Source: Candidatus Obscuribacterales bacterium (GTDB lineage Bacteria > Cyanobacteriota > Vampirovibrionia > Obscuribacterales > Obscuribacteraceae). Taken from it: a stretch of DNA of 64,000 bases. The notes under the pieces were generated by a model. The model was given only the letters and a program-made list of their open reading frames with translations, had not been told where the DNA came from and did no database searches. Position 1 is the first letter of the stretch, and every line of letters begins with the position of its first letter. The translations under genes were made by a program, and so were the position numbers. Location: assembly GCA_020050835.1 (NCBI GenBank), contig JAGVKB010000049.1, forward strand, positions 81,719-145,718, written 5' to 3'. Positions 36,388 through 47,000 of the stretch are shown piece after piece.

Positions 36388-38028
36388 ATGAAATCCGAAT
36401 CCTTGATTAACACCCAGACCTCGTTTGTTGTGCCTAGCGAAAAGCATGCAGACTTGCCCTATTCCGATTCAATTTTCAACCAATCGAACCCGGACAAAAT
36501 GGCTGCATTAGCTACTCTCCAGGGTGTCAAGGCGACTCCGGTCGAGCGGGCTCGAGTGCTGGAACTCGGTTGTGGCAATGGCTCCAATCTTATTTCGATT
36601 GCTTCTAATCTTCCGGGCGGGCAGTTCGTTGGGGTTGAGCTCACCGAGGCAAAAGCGGCCGAAGCCAAAGCGAGAGTCGCTGAATTTGGGCTCAAAAACG
36701 TTGAAATAAAGCATTTTGCGGATTTCGAATTACCGGCTCATGTCGGTGAGTTTGACTACATAATCGCCAACGGGATCTTTTCTTGGGTTAGCACTGAACT
36801 TCAAGAGAAGATCTTGCAAGTCTGTCAGAAGCATCTAACCGAGAAGGGCATCGCCTGCATCAGCTATAACACTTATCCTGGCTGGCATTTCCGTGGTGCG
36901 GTGCGCGGCATGGTTCAGTACTACACCAACAACATCAGCGAACCGCAAGATAAGCTGCAGCAAGCCGGTGCACTGCTTGGTTTTATGTGTCAGGGTGTCA
37001 ATTTGATGGCGCAGCAAACCGAAGGGTTGGCAAGCGACAATGGCATGAAAGCGCTTGATGCCACGCTTCAGGAGGAGGTCAAGCAGATCGGACAGACCTT
37101 CGATGTCGAACGGATGAGCGAGCATCTCTGCGAGTTCAATCAGCCGCTCTACTTCTATCAGTTTGTCGAACGAGCCGGGCAGCACGGGCTGAAGTATCTG
37201 GCGGAGGCCGAATTTGCAACGATGTTGGTCGGCAACTTCCCTGAGCCGATTCGAGCTGCCTTCAGTGCGGTCGTAAATGACATAGTGCGTACCGAGCAGT
37301 ATATGGACTTCTTGCGCAATCGCAGTTTCAGGCAAACCTTGCTGTGTCGTGTAAAGCTGCCGCTAGATCGTAGTCTTCCGCCGGGAAACGTCACAAATCT
37401 TCTGATCGCTTCGCCGGCCAAGCCGGTGGAGGACAAGGCGGCGATTAATTCTGCCCAGCCAATGTCGTTCCAAAATGGTGGTGCCAATTTCACGTCGGTC
37501 GAGCCGGTCGTGAAGGCGGCTTTGTACCATCTCTGTGAGATCTGGCCGAAAGCCGAACCGTTTGAGCAGTTGCTGCGCCAGGCATTTGCTGGTGTTGAAT
37601 CTGCTCCGGACGACGTTCGGACCCAAGAGCTGAGAGAAAGGCTGGCCAACGATCTCCTCCTGGCATTCGGTGTAAATATGGTCGAATTCAGGACGAAAGA
37701 GGATTCTTTCGTCACCACTTTGAGCGAGCGGCCCAGGGCGAGCGACCTGGCTCGCCGTCAATCGCTGGAATCTCACCTCGTGACTAATCAATTGCATGAG
37801 ACGCTGACTTTGGACGTCTTTTCTCTGCATTTATTGCGCTTGCTCGACGGCAGCCGGGACAGACAGGCATTATTGCTCGAGCTAACCAAGCTGGTAACCG
37901 ATGGCATCCTGCTAGTGCACCGTGACGGTCAGCAAATTACCGAAGGTAGCCCGCTGACTGATGCTCTCACTGAAAGTCTGGATGAGTGTCTCGAGAAGCT
38001 TTCGCTCTCGGCTGTTCTGGTCGGTTAG
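36388..38028 (+). CDS. SAM-dependent methyltransferase with methyltransferase regulatory domain
   Basis: This 546-residue protein has a class I methyltransferase domain (about 40-185) with motif I VLELGCGNG (57-65), FVGVELTEAKAAEAKARV, the motif IV-like FDYIIANGIFSWV, and YNTYPGWHFRGAVR. That last phrase marks the family with a C-terminal 'methyltransferase regulatory domain', which fills about 220-330. The last 100 residues contain LLRLLDGSRDRQALLLELT, a small domain common in these proteins. The substrate is unknown; relatives lie in surface-polysaccharide and glycan loci. It is followed by a second methyltransferase 89 bases later. Confidence 0.88.
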   Translation: MKSESLINTQTSFVVPSEKHADLPYSDSIFNQSNPDKMAALATLQGVKATPVERARVLELGCGNGSNLISIASNLPGGQFVGVELTEAKAAEAKARVAEFGLKNVEIKHFADFELPAHVGEFDYIIANGIFSWVSTELQEKILQVCQKHLTEKGIACISYNTYPGWHFRGAVRGMVQYYTNNISEPQDKLQQAGALLGFMCQGVNLMAQQTEGLASDNGMKALDATLQEEVKQIGQTFDVERMSEHLCEFNQPLYFYQFVERAGQHGLKYLAEAEFATMLVGNFPEPIRAAFSAVVNDIVRTEQYMDFLRNRSFRQTLLCRVKLPLDRSLPPGNVTNLLIASPAKPVEDKAAINSAQPMSFQNGGANFTSVEPVVKAALYHLCEIWPKAEPFEQLLRQAFAGVESAPDDVRTQELRERLANDLLLAFGVNMVEFRTKEDSFVTTLSERPRASDLARRQSLESHLVTNQLHETLTLDVFSLHLLRLLDGSRDRQALLLELTKLVTDGILLVHRDGQQITEGSPLTDALTESLDECLEKLSLSAVLVG

Positions 38029-38117
38029 CCCGGCGGTCGGTAGACTCTACTTGTGTATCCTCTAATGCGCGCCGCTCAGCTGGCATGGATAATTCTTTCA
38101 GTAACGGGAGAGTTTTT

Positions 38118-38822
38118 ATGATTGCTTCAGAGCTAGCCGGCCAGACCGCAACAAAGCCTCATTACTATCAACTGCTCAGTGCGTTGCATGCGCATCTGCG
38201 GCCAAGTAATTACATTGAAATAGGTGTATACAAGGGCGAGTCGCTCAACCTGGCTCTCGGCTCCGATGTGGTGGTAGGCGTGGATCCCGCTCCGATCATT
38301 CAGGTTGATGTCGGCAAGGCCAGGGTCTTCGAAATGACCAGCGATGACTTCTTTGCGAAGATGGATCTTGGGCAGATCTTCGCCGGACGCCCGATCGACT
38401 TTGCATTTATCGATGGCTTGCATCTTTTCGAGTACACTCTGCGCGATTTCTTCAATGTTCAAAAACACAGTGCCAGAAGCTCTGTGGTGGCGGCGCACGA
38501 TTGTTATGCCTGGGATGAGGTTACCTCCAGCCGGGAGCGAGTCACAGATTTTTGGACTGGCGACGTTTGGCGTATGATTCCAGCCTTGCAGCAATTGCAG
38601 CCCGGTCTCGAGGTAAGGACGGTCGACGTCCACCCGACCGGACTGTGCTTGATTACAAATCTCGACCCAGACTTCAACGTCGATCAAGCGCTGTTTGACG
38701 CAACTGTCGAGCAGTACATGAACACTCGCCTGCCCTCGACGCCGGAAGGTCGAGCGCAAGTCTGCAATCTGGTCGCTTGTGATTGGCCTCGAATTGTAGA
38801 ATCTTTGCCGCGTCGCAACTAG
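38118..38822 (+). CDS. Class I SAM-dependent methyltransferase (Methyltransf_24-like)
   Basis: From ATG 38118 (GGGAG nine bases upstream) the protein has 234 residues. The SAM-binding region reads YIEIGVYKGESLNLAL, then VVGVDPAP. The core contains PIDFAFIDGLHLFEYTLRDF and SVVAAHDCY, typical of the Methyltransf_24/cephalosporin-hydroxylase-like group that methylates sugar or small-molecule hydroxyls. An upstream ATG at 38085 would add 11 residues. It ends 14 bases from the convergent GT2 gene. Confidence 0.85.
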   Translation: MIASELAGQTATKPHYYQLLSALHAHLRPSNYIEIGVYKGESLNLALGSDVVVGVDPAPIIQVDVGKARVFEMTSDDFFAKMDLGQIFAGRPIDFAFIDGLHLFEYTLRDFFNVQKHSARSSVVAAHDCYAWDEVTSSRERVTDFWTGDVWRMIPALQQLQPGLEVRTVDVHPTGLCLITNLDPDFNVDQALFDATVEQYMNTRLPSTPEGRAQVCNLVACDWPRIVESLPRRN

Positions 38823-38836
38823 CACTCGGTTTTCGG

Positions 38837-39658
38837 CTAAGGTGTCGCCAGGCTGGAAAGATATGGGCTGGACTGTGGGAAAAACTGGTCGCGCGTAAGC
38901 TCGAAGGCTCGCAGCATCCATTCGTGTTTGTTAGCCAAATAAATCGCTTCGCGAGCAAGCTCCTGCGGGCGCGTATTGGGGATGGGCTTGCTGCTTTGAG
39001 TGGACCTGACAGTGACGAGTTCGTGTGAAATGCGGTGAAACGAGCCGTCAAGAATGATTCGCAGCCAGTATTCGAGATCGCCTAGGTGGGTGAGATTGGG
39101 ATCGAATCCTTGGCCGATTAGTTTTGATGGGAAGAGTACCGAGCTTTTGCAGCCGATCATGTTGTTCAAGGGTGAAAGGCTCAATCGGGCTATCTCACTG
39201 CCGGCCAGGTGCCGGTCGGCTGCAAGGCCGCTCGGAAACGGTGAAGTCGGTGGCATGACCTGCCCGGAATCGCCGGCAGTTAAGTGCTGGCATGCCGATG
39301 CGGTCAGCACCAAGCCGGGCGCGACATAAAATCGGTGGACTGATTCTCTGATCAGTTCCGGATGTAGAACTGCTTCTTGTGCCAGCGGTTTGGCGAAGGT
39401 GCCGGTTACTCGCTCAAAACATTGATTGTAGGCGGCGTTCAATGGCAATCTTACTGAACTGCGCCAGTGTTTTATGCGCCGGTCGCGGCTGGCGTAGTCC
39501 TCGATAATCGCTTGAGACGAATCGGTCGAAGCGTTATCCAGAATCAGCAACTCAAGGTTTGAATGAGTTTGACTGAGCACGCTCTCTATCGCTTCCCCAA
39601 GATACTGGCTTCCCTGGGTTACCGGCAGGCAGATCGATACGAGTGCTTCCAAGGACAT
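38837..39658 (-). CDS. Family 2 glycosyltransferase with altered DxD site
   Basis: This 273-residue GT-A protein begins VSICLPVTQGSQYLGEAIES and has SQTHSNLELLILDNASTDSS, the usual nucleotide-sugar binding half of GT2. Where family members carry the metal-binding D-x-D or Q-D-D, the sequence reads KPLAQEAVLHPEL (Gln94-Glu95-Ala96), so the second and third acidic positions are changed. The late acidic GDLEYWLRI motif is present. It may be inactive or metal-independent. No TM or signal is seen. It lies five bases downstream of the GT4 gene on the same strand. Confidence 0.85.
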   Translation of the reverse strand: MSLEALVSICLPVTQGSQYLGEAIESVLSQTHSNLELLILDNASTDSSQAIIEDYASRDRRIKHWRSSVRLPLNAAYNQCFERVTGTFAKPLAQEAVLHPELIRESVHRFYVAPGLVLTASACQHLTAGDSGQVMPPTSPFPSGLAADRHLAGSEIARLSLSPLNNMIGCKSSVLFPSKLIGQGFDPNLTHLGDLEYWLRIILDGSFHRISHELVTVRSTQSSKPIPNTRPQELAREAIYLANKHEWMLRAFELTRDQFFPQSSPYLSSLATP

Positions 39659-39663
39659 CTCTC

Positions 39664-40758
39664 CTACGTCAATTCCGGAACGGTGGTGCTTCTTGCATAC
39701 AAGTCCTGCATAGAGATGACGGCTGAGGCGAAAATCTCATCATACTTGCGGACCAGCACATCGGTGTTCTGCGACAACAAGAGATTGGACTTTACGTAGC
39801 TTTGACTCTCTTCGGCAATGTGCAAACGAAGCTCGGCGCTATCAATCAACCTGCTCAACTGCCGCACCCAATCTTCGTCTGTGCTGGCAAGCAAGCCGGT
39901 CTTTTCGTTTTCGACGGTTTCGCAGTAGGGAGGCAAATTGCTGTAAACAGCAGGCTTTCCCAGCGCCGCATGCTCGAGAAACTTGATTGTGCTCTTGCAG
40001 CGGTTGAACGAACTGTCTGCCAATGGGGCGAGGAAAATGTCGCACTGCTGCTGGGCCATAACTTGTGAAAACATCGGGTAACTCTGGACCGTTAACGGTT
40101 TCCACTCGACTCCCGGCCGAGCGCGAAGATCTTCCGGCGGAGCGATCGCAAAGAACTTGAGTTTGATCTTTTGACCGTAGGTCGTAAGCAGTAATTTCAG
40201 CGCCGGTGCCAGGAGATCGATATCTTCTCTGTGCGAAGTTTGCCCGCAGTAACCGATTGTCACCACCTCGTTTTCAGCGTCGACTGAAGGAGAGTAGAGC
40301 GGCCAGACCTGGTCGTGCAGGTAATTTTTGACCACATGTACATTGCCGTTCCAGGCTTTGAGATGTTGCTGGAGATGTTCAGTCGAAACGACAACCGCAT
40401 CGGCCATGCTGATTGTTTCGAGAATGGCAGCTTTTCCCCGGGCAAAGAAGAGTTGCCCGATGTGATTGGCCGGCGGCTCGATCAGCAGATCGTCGGCTTC
40501 ATATATCAGTGGTTTGCCGGCCAGCGTACACAGCTGAATGATCGTTTTGTAATTTGTGGTGTAGGCTGCAAAATCTCGATGGATCATGACGGCGTCGGCC
40601 TGGCTGAAATCAGAAGCCGCGGGATCGTTGACGTTGCCACGTTCGAGTGTCCAGCCGGCGGCCTGCCATGGTCCGGAGATTCTAAGCATGAAGACAGCGT
40701 CTTCCCAGCTCAGTAGAGCTGAGAACACCAATAGCTTTCTTGCAGACGGACTGGACAT
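39664..40758 (-). CDS. GT4-like (GT-B) glycosyltransferase
   Basis: This 364-residue GT-B fold protein has an N-terminal acceptor domain with YEADDLLIEPP and DAVVVSTEHLQQHL. The C-terminal donor domain has TIGYCGQTSHREDIDLLAPAL, then FLEHAALGKPAVYSNLPPYCETV and KTGLLA. The Glu in FLEHAALGKP is the donor-binding glutamate of GT4 enzymes. It is probably cytoplasmic. The sugar and acceptor are unknown. It is translationally close to the GT2 gene (five-base gap) and divergent from the GT41 operon. Confidence 0.87.
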   Translation of the reverse strand: MSSPSARKLLVFSALLSWEDAVFMLRISGPWQAAGWTLERGNVNDPAASDFSQADAVMIHRDFAAYTTNYKTIIQLCTLAGKPLIYEADDLLIEPPANHIGQLFFARGKAAILETISMADAVVVSTEHLQQHLKAWNGNVHVVKNYLHDQVWPLYSPSVDAENEVVTIGYCGQTSHREDIDLLAPALKLLLTTYGQKIKLKFFAIAPPEDLRARPGVEWKPLTVQSYPMFSQVMAQQQCDIFLAPLADSSFNRCKSTIKFLEHAALGKPAVYSNLPPYCETVENEKTGLLASTDEDWVRQLSRLIDSAELRLHIAEESQSYVKSNLLLSQNTDVLVRKYDEIFASAVISMQDLYARSTTVPELT

Positions 40759-41151
40759 CGAGCGGCTCTAGCCTATGCCGAGAAACAACCGAAATTTCGT
40801 CAATGATATCAACGCTTGATTTTTTCAGCTAGCAATAGTTCAACTCGCTGCGTTACTTCCGAAGCGCAGTGCTTTGCTGTGACATTTCTTATCCGGGGCA
40901 CGATGAAAAACTTATCACCCGCCAACTCGGTTCGCGAAACAAGTGTTCACCACTGGTAAGAGGCTGTATTAGTGCGCTCTATGATAATCGAGAGTCAACT
41001 GATGCTAAAATGCCAAGCGCTGTCGAAGCTGGTTCTAGCCGTGGTGGTTACTCGCTGACGGAACGGTTACCAGCGATTCGGTGTCAGGACGGAAGTTTGC
41101 AGTCCCCGCTTGGGGATGTCTCTGCGAAACAGTCTAAAAAGGAGGTTTTCC
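40759..41151. other. Divergent intergenic region upstream of the GT41 operon
   Basis: About 390 bases separate the GT4 gene from the first GT41 gene. A -10-like TAAAAT lies at 41006-41011 without a clear -35. A frame from 40869 to 41207 overlaps the GT41 start and looks non-coding. The region presumably holds promoters for both directions. Confidence 0.35.
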
Positions 41152-44019
41152 GTGAATCTGGATGCGGTAATCCAATTGCATCGCACCGGGGACTTAGTCG
41201 GTGCTGAGAGCGGGTATCGAACCCTGCTTTCGCAGCGTATGAAAGACGCCGACCTGTACAGCAATCTGGCTTTGATCTGCCTGAGCACGGGACGCCTTGA
41301 AGAAGGCATAGCGCTGGTTCAAACTTCAATCAGAATCAATGCCAACAATCCTGAAACACACATGAATTTGGGTATTGCTCTTCAACAGAAGGGTAGCCTG
41401 GAAGCGGCGGTTTCATCTTTCCATGAAGCGTTGAAGCTCAATCCGGCCTATCCGGAGGCTCACAATAACCTCGGAATAGTGCTCTACGAGCAGGGTAAGT
41501 GGGAGCAGGCGATCGCTGCATACCGAATGGCGATTTCGCTGAAGTATGAATTCGTCGAAGCGCATTACAACCTGGGCAATGTGCTTCGGGTTGTCGGCGC
41601 ATTGGATGAGGCGGTCGAGGCGTATCGCGCGACGCTCGAGCTCAAGCCTGATTATCAGATGGCGTATTTGAATCTGGGCAATGCTTTGCACGACAGCGGC
41701 CGGTTCGATGAGGCGATCTCTTGCTACAGAACAGCGCTCGAGTTCTTCCCGAACTATGCAGAGGCGCACAACAACATGGGCAATGCCCAGAAGGCCCAGG
41801 GTAACCTGGTAGAAGCTTTGGCCAGTTTTCATCGTGCCCTCGAGGTCGATCCAAATTTGTTTTACGCGCACTACAGCATCGGTATGGTGTTGACCGAGCA
41901 GGGGCAGTTGGAGGGCGCAATCGCCAGCTACAAGAAAGCGCTTTCACTCAATCCAAATCAACCTTACGCCCAGTTCAATCTTGGATTGGCATTTGCACTG
42001 CAAGGAAAGGTTGAAGAGGCCATCGCGGCATACCAGCGGGCAGTACAGCTCAATTCCAGGCACTTTGAAGCTCACAATAATCTCGGCGTAATGTATTGCG
42101 AGATCGGTGAACTCGAAAAGGCAATCGCCTCATATCAAAGGGCGGTCGCTGCAAAACCTGATTATTCGGATGCCTACTACAACCTCGGCAATGTCTTGCG
42201 CGTAGTTGGCAACCCTGGTGAGGCGGTGCATGCCTATGGCAAGGCGGTGGAGCATAGTCCGGGGTATCTGGTGGCTTATCTCAACATGGGCAATGCTCAT
42301 CAAGAAATGCTCAACTGGGGTGATGCTGCGGCTTGCTACCGAAAGACGCTCGAGCTCAATCCCAACTTTCCGGAAGGACATAACAATTTGGGCACTGCAT
42401 TGCGCGAGCTCGGAGATTTCGCTGGTGCTCTCGAGTGTTACAAAAGAGCTCTCGAGATCAATCCGCAATACGATCAGGCCTATTACAATCAAGCGCTTTC
42501 GCAACAAGAGATGGGTCGCTTGAGTGACGCCGTCGAGACTTTCTTGACCGGTTTGAAATCACGGGTGGCTGTGCGTAAGCTGAGTCCGACCCTTGAGAAG
42601 TTGGCCACTCTCTTGATCGAGCTCGAAAGAATTCCAGTCATTTATCGGGACTCCGAAGAGTTGCAGTCTTCCAGGCGCCAATTCATCTCGCTCTTGAATG
42701 AAGCTGCCGAGTTGGCTGCTGCGACCAGAGATTCTTTTAATAACGAAGAACGAAGCGTTCTTCGCCAGATCTTGTTTAGGGTCAACAACTTCTATTTGGT
42801 GTACCAGCAGTTGGACGACCTGGAGATCCAAAAGACTTATGCCAAGCTCGCTGGCGACATTATGCACAGCGAGTTAAAACCATACCTGTCAGTGGATAAC
42901 ACAGCTCGACAAAGACAGAAAGTCAGAGTCGGAATTGCCTCGGAAAACCTCAAGAAGCACAATGGTGCATCCTGGGCATACGGCTGGCTCTCTAATTTGC
43001 CGAAAGACGATTATGAGTTTTTCCTCTATGCGATCAATGGCAGGGGATTCGATGAACTTACGGAAAAGTTCGCTGCTCTTGGCACATTCAAGGTGCTGCA
43101 GTTCAAAGATCATAATTATTTGCCCTCGTTAGAGGTGATCAAGCGAGACGAACTTGATGTGCTTCTGTTGCCTGACGTTGGTATGACCGGCTCCAGCAAG
43201 ATACTTTCGCTGACTAGGCTGGCTCCGGTCCAGTGCGTCTGTTGGGGGCATCCAGTTACCTCCGGCTCAGCAAATGTGGATTATTATCTGAGCTGTGAAC
43301 TGATGGAGACTGAAGAATCGGCGAAGCACTATTCGGAGAAGCTCGTTAAGCTTCCCAAGATTGGTGTGCACCTCGATTATCCGCTCATACCGGAGAATTC
43401 CGCGACACCGTCTGATTTCGGTATTCCGAAAAACAAAGTTGTTTACGGTGCCGTTCAATCGCTGTTTAAGTATCTGCCGGAGTTCGACTCTGTCTATCCG
43501 GCGATTGCCAAACAAGTACCGAATGCTATCTTCATTTTCGCTGAAAGCAGCGCTGAGGATACTACAAATGCCTTCAAGCAGCGACTGAAGAGCAGTTTCG
43601 AGCAAGCGGGAGTGAGTTACAAGAAGCACGTCAAGATATTGCCGCGTATGCCATTTCCGGAATTCATGAAGCTGCTGGGCGTGCTCGACATTTATTTGGA
43701 TTCAATCGGATTTAGTGGTGGCATGACCGCCGCCCGATCGTTGGCTGTAAACTGTCCGGTGGTCACTATGCCTGCGGAGTTCATGCGCGGAAGGCTTGGT
43801 TATGCGATGCTCAAGATGATCGATGTAAATGAGCTGATCGCCGGGTCGGTAGAAGAATACGTTTCGCTGGCCAGCAAGCTCGGTTCAGACACTGAAATCC
43901 GTATTTCGATCTCTGAGAAAATTAAGCGCCAAAAGCACATGTTGTTCAATGATATGTCCTGCGTCGCTTACCTCGACAAATTCTTGAAGGACGAAGTCAA
44001 AAGGGTTCAGGGGAGATAG
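41152..44019 (+). CDS. TPR-GT41 (O-GlcNAc transferase/SPINDLY-like) glycosyltransferase, single catalytic module
   Basis: The GTG at 41152 is chosen: GGAGG lies eight bases upstream and the start MNLDAVIQLHRTGDL matches the starts of the two following paralogues. The 955-residue protein has about thirteen TPR units (about 1-460, each near 34 residues, ending NLG.v...G), a linker, and a GT41 catalytic region from about 590. KVRVGIASENLKKHNG supplies the His equivalent to OGT His498, and QSLFKYLPEFD places Lys773 at the UDP-binding Lys842 position. CVCWGHPVTSGSANVDYYL and DSIGFSGGMTAARSLA, then TMPAEFMRGR, complete the fold. There is no signal peptide, so it acts in the cytoplasm. Whether it transfers GlcNAc, fucose or another sugar is open. 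Confidence 0.9.
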   Translation: MNLDAVIQLHRTGDLVGAESGYRTLLSQRMKDADLYSNLALICLSTGRLEEGIALVQTSIRINANNPETHMNLGIALQQKGSLEAAVSSFHEALKLNPAYPEAHNNLGIVLYEQGKWEQAIAAYRMAISLKYEFVEAHYNLGNVLRVVGALDEAVEAYRATLELKPDYQMAYLNLGNALHDSGRFDEAISCYRTALEFFPNYAEAHNNMGNAQKAQGNLVEALASFHRALEVDPNLFYAHYSIGMVLTEQGQLEGAIASYKKALSLNPNQPYAQFNLGLAFALQGKVEEAIAAYQRAVQLNSRHFEAHNNLGVMYCEIGELEKAIASYQRAVAAKPDYSDAYYNLGNVLRVVGNPGEAVHAYGKAVEHSPGYLVAYLNMGNAHQEMLNWGDAAACYRKTLELNPNFPEGHNNLGTALRELGDFAGALECYKRALEINPQYDQAYYNQALSQQEMGRLSDAVETFLTGLKSRVAVRKLSPTLEKLATLLIELERIPVIYRDSEELQSSRRQFISLLNEAAELAAATRDSFNNEERSVLRQILFRVNNFYLVYQQLDDLEIQKTYAKLAGDIMHSELKPYLSVDNTARQRQKVRVGIASENLKKHNGASWAYGWLSNLPKDDYEFFLYAINGRGFDELTEKFAALGTFKVLQFKDHNYLPSLEVIKRDELDVLLLPDVGMTGSSKILSLTRLAPVQCVCWGHPVTSGSANVDYYLSCELMETEESAKHYSEKLVKLPKIGVHLDYPLIPENSATPSDFGIPKNKVVYGAVQSLFKYLPEFDSVYPAIAKQVPNAIFIFAESSAEDTTNAFKQRLKSSFEQAGVSYKKHVKILPRMPFPEFMKLLGVLDIYLDSIGFSGGMTAARSLAVNCPVVTMPAEFMRGRLGYAMLKMIDVNELIAGSVEEYVSLASKLGSDTEIRISISEKIKRQKHMLFNDMSCVAYLDKFLKDEVKRVQGR

Positions 44020-44022
44020 GCT

Positions 44023-47000
44023 GTGAATCTCAGCGGCGTCATTCAATTGCATGCATCCGGACATTTGGATGCAGCCGAGCAAGGATATCGCAGTCTGATC
44101 GCCCAGCGACTCAACAGTGATGTTGAGCTGAGGAATCTCGGGCTTATCTGTATGAACGACGGGCGCCTGTCCGAAAGTATCGAGCTGTTGCAGGTTGCAG
44201 CTCAGGTAAATCCCTCTAACGTCGAGATCTTGCATGACCTCGGATTGGCATACTGGCTAGGAAAAGATGCTGAGCGAGCATTATCCAGCTGGCGCCAGTG
44301 TCTTGCGTTGAATCCGCAATTCGCGCAGGCACACATGCTTATGGGAGTTGCCTTTGGAGAGCTGGGACAGCTGGATCTTGCCATCGACTCCTACCAAAAG
44401 GCGTTGGCAGTTCGCCCCGACTTCCCGGAGGTTTGCTACAACCTGGGCAACCTGTTCGTGAGCCAAGGTAATCGCGGCGAAGGCATCTCCTATTTGCGCA
44501 GAGCGATCGAGCTCAAGCCGGACTACCTTGATGCGTACCTCAACTTGGGTAATGCGTTGAGCGATAACACTCCCGAGGTGATCGCCTGCCTACAAAAAGC
44601 ATTGCAAATCTGTCCGGAATTCGCAGCGGCTCATTTGAATTTAGGCAATGCCTATTCGGCGGTGGGACGCCTGGGTGATGCCTTTACTGGCTTGACCCGC
44701 GCTTTAGAGATCCGCCCGGACTTTCCTGAAGCACATAACAGTATGGGTCTGGTTCTTCGAGCTCAGGGAAAGTTGAGAGAAGCTCTTGAGTCTTTCTGCC
44801 GTGCCGTCGAGTTGAAACCAGATTTCTGCCAAGCATATGTGAATCGCGGGTTGGTTCTAAAAGACATGGGAATGCTGGAAGAAGGCATTGCTTCCATCGA
44901 GAAAGCTTTGCAGTTAAGACCTGGCCATGATGCGGACTACTTCTATCTTGGCATTTTGCTGTCTGCATATGGCAATCTCGACCAGGCGATGTCGGCTTAT
45001 CACCAGTGGTTCGCAATGAAATGCGAGAGAGTCTCCGCTGCTCACTGGGTCAGGCAGCTGGGCGAACATCTTCTTGAGCTCGAAAGAATTCCGATTATTT
45101 ATAAGGACGCAGCTGAAATTGAAAGATGCCGGCAGCAGTTCACCGAATGCTTGTCTCAGGCGCTCAATCTGGTAGAGACCAATCACGAGACATTGAGCGT
45201 CGAAGAGTACGCAATCATCAAGGAGATCTTGTTCAGGATAACCAACTTTTACCTCGCTTACCAGCAGTACAACGACAGGGAGCTGCAAGTAAGCTATTGC
45301 AAGCTGGCTATAAGCATTTTGATGCCGCAGCTCAAACCATACTTGGGCTTGGTTAAGGCAACGTCGAATGGCAAGAGAATCAGGGTGGGCTTGGCTTCTG
45401 AGTATCTCAGAAATCATAATGGGTCCAGCTGGGCTTACGGCTGGCTAGCCAACCTCCCGGCCGACGATTATCAGTTTTTCTTTTACTCGTTAAATGGGGT
45501 GACCGATCAGTGCACCGAAAGATTCGCTGCGCTCGGCACTTATCGTTGGTTGCCGTTTGGTTCTATCAACTATGAGATTGCCCTCAGCGCAATCAAGGAC
45601 GATGACCTTGATGTCTTGATCTTGCCAGATGTCGGTATGACTGCATCCAGCAGGATTCTGTCTCTGGCTCGGCTGGCGCCGATTCAATGTGTCGGGTGGG
45701 GGCATCCGGTCACCACCGGCTCGCCGAATATCGACTATTATCTCAGCGGCGACTTGATGGAGACTGCCGAGTCGGATGACTGTTACTCCGAGCGGCTTAT
45801 CAGGCTCCCTAATCTGGGGCTCTTTTTAGACCAACCCGAATTTCTTGCAGAAGATTGCAGTCGCGCCGAGTTTGGACTACCTGACGGCAAATTGTTGTAT
45901 GGAGCTGTCCAGTCGCTCTTCAAATATTTACCGCAGTTTGATTGCGTGTATCCGGCAATAGCAAAGCTGGCACCGGAAGCGCTTTTTATCTTTGTGGCGC
46001 ATGAGTCGGCCCTGGTGACAGCTGAATTTGAAAGCCGCTTGAAAGCCTGTTTCGAGCAGTTCGGATTGAGTTACAGCAATCATGTGAAAGTGCTGCCACG
46101 CATGTCGTTGGCGAGTTTCATGCGCTTGCTGCGAGTGCTTGATGTCGCCTTGGATTCTGTCGGTTTCAATGGTGGCACCACCGCCATGCGATCTCTCCAT
46201 CTGGATTGTCCAGTGGTGGCATTGGCTGGTCCGACTATGAGAGAGAGAGCTGGTTCGGCGATGCTCGAGATGATCGGACTAGATGAAACAATTACCAAGT
46301 CGCTTGATGATTACGTATCGATTGCCGCCAAACTGGGGACCGACCGGCGATTTCGTTCAGCCGTTATCGAAAAGATTGCAGCAAACAAGCATAAACTCTT
46401 TGAGGACAAGTGCTGTACGGACTACCTGGATCGGTTCTTAAAAGAAGAAGTCGCAAGAGTAAGAGCGGCAGCCTCGAGCGAACCCCCAACCGAGTCGATT
46501 GATTATTACAATCTCGCTCTTGAGTATCATCGCAACGGGCAAGTAGATGAAGCAGTCGTTAACTATCGCAAAGCTCTTCAGTTCAGCCCCTCTTCTCCCC
46601 AAATCCATAACGATTTGGCCGTTGCGCTTTGCCGCCAGAACTTACCGGAAGAAGCCAAGCAGAGTCTTGCGAGAGCGCTGGAGCTTCGTCCTGGCTATCC
46701 GGAAGCTCACCTTAACTTGGGTGTGATCTACAGCTCGATGGGAGACTTTAATGCTGCAGCGGAGCAGTATCAATTGGCACTGAGCTCCAATCCGGCTTAC
46801 GGTGAGGCCTATTACAACTTGGGCATCACCCGCAGTGCACAGCGCAACTTTGCCGAAGCTGAGGCTTGCTATCGCAATGCGATTGCGAGACGGCCGGAGC
46901 ATTTGGACTCATATCTCAATCTCGGCAATGTCTTGCAGGAGCAGGGACAGGTTGAGGAAGCGGTTGGCTACTATCAGCAGGCGATCGGAATTAATCCCGC

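Noticed and set aside
40869..41207. 112-codon frame upstream of the first GT41 gene.
   Set aside because: It overlaps the GT41 start in another frame. The GTG at 41152 with GGAGG and the paralogous N-terminus is far better supported.
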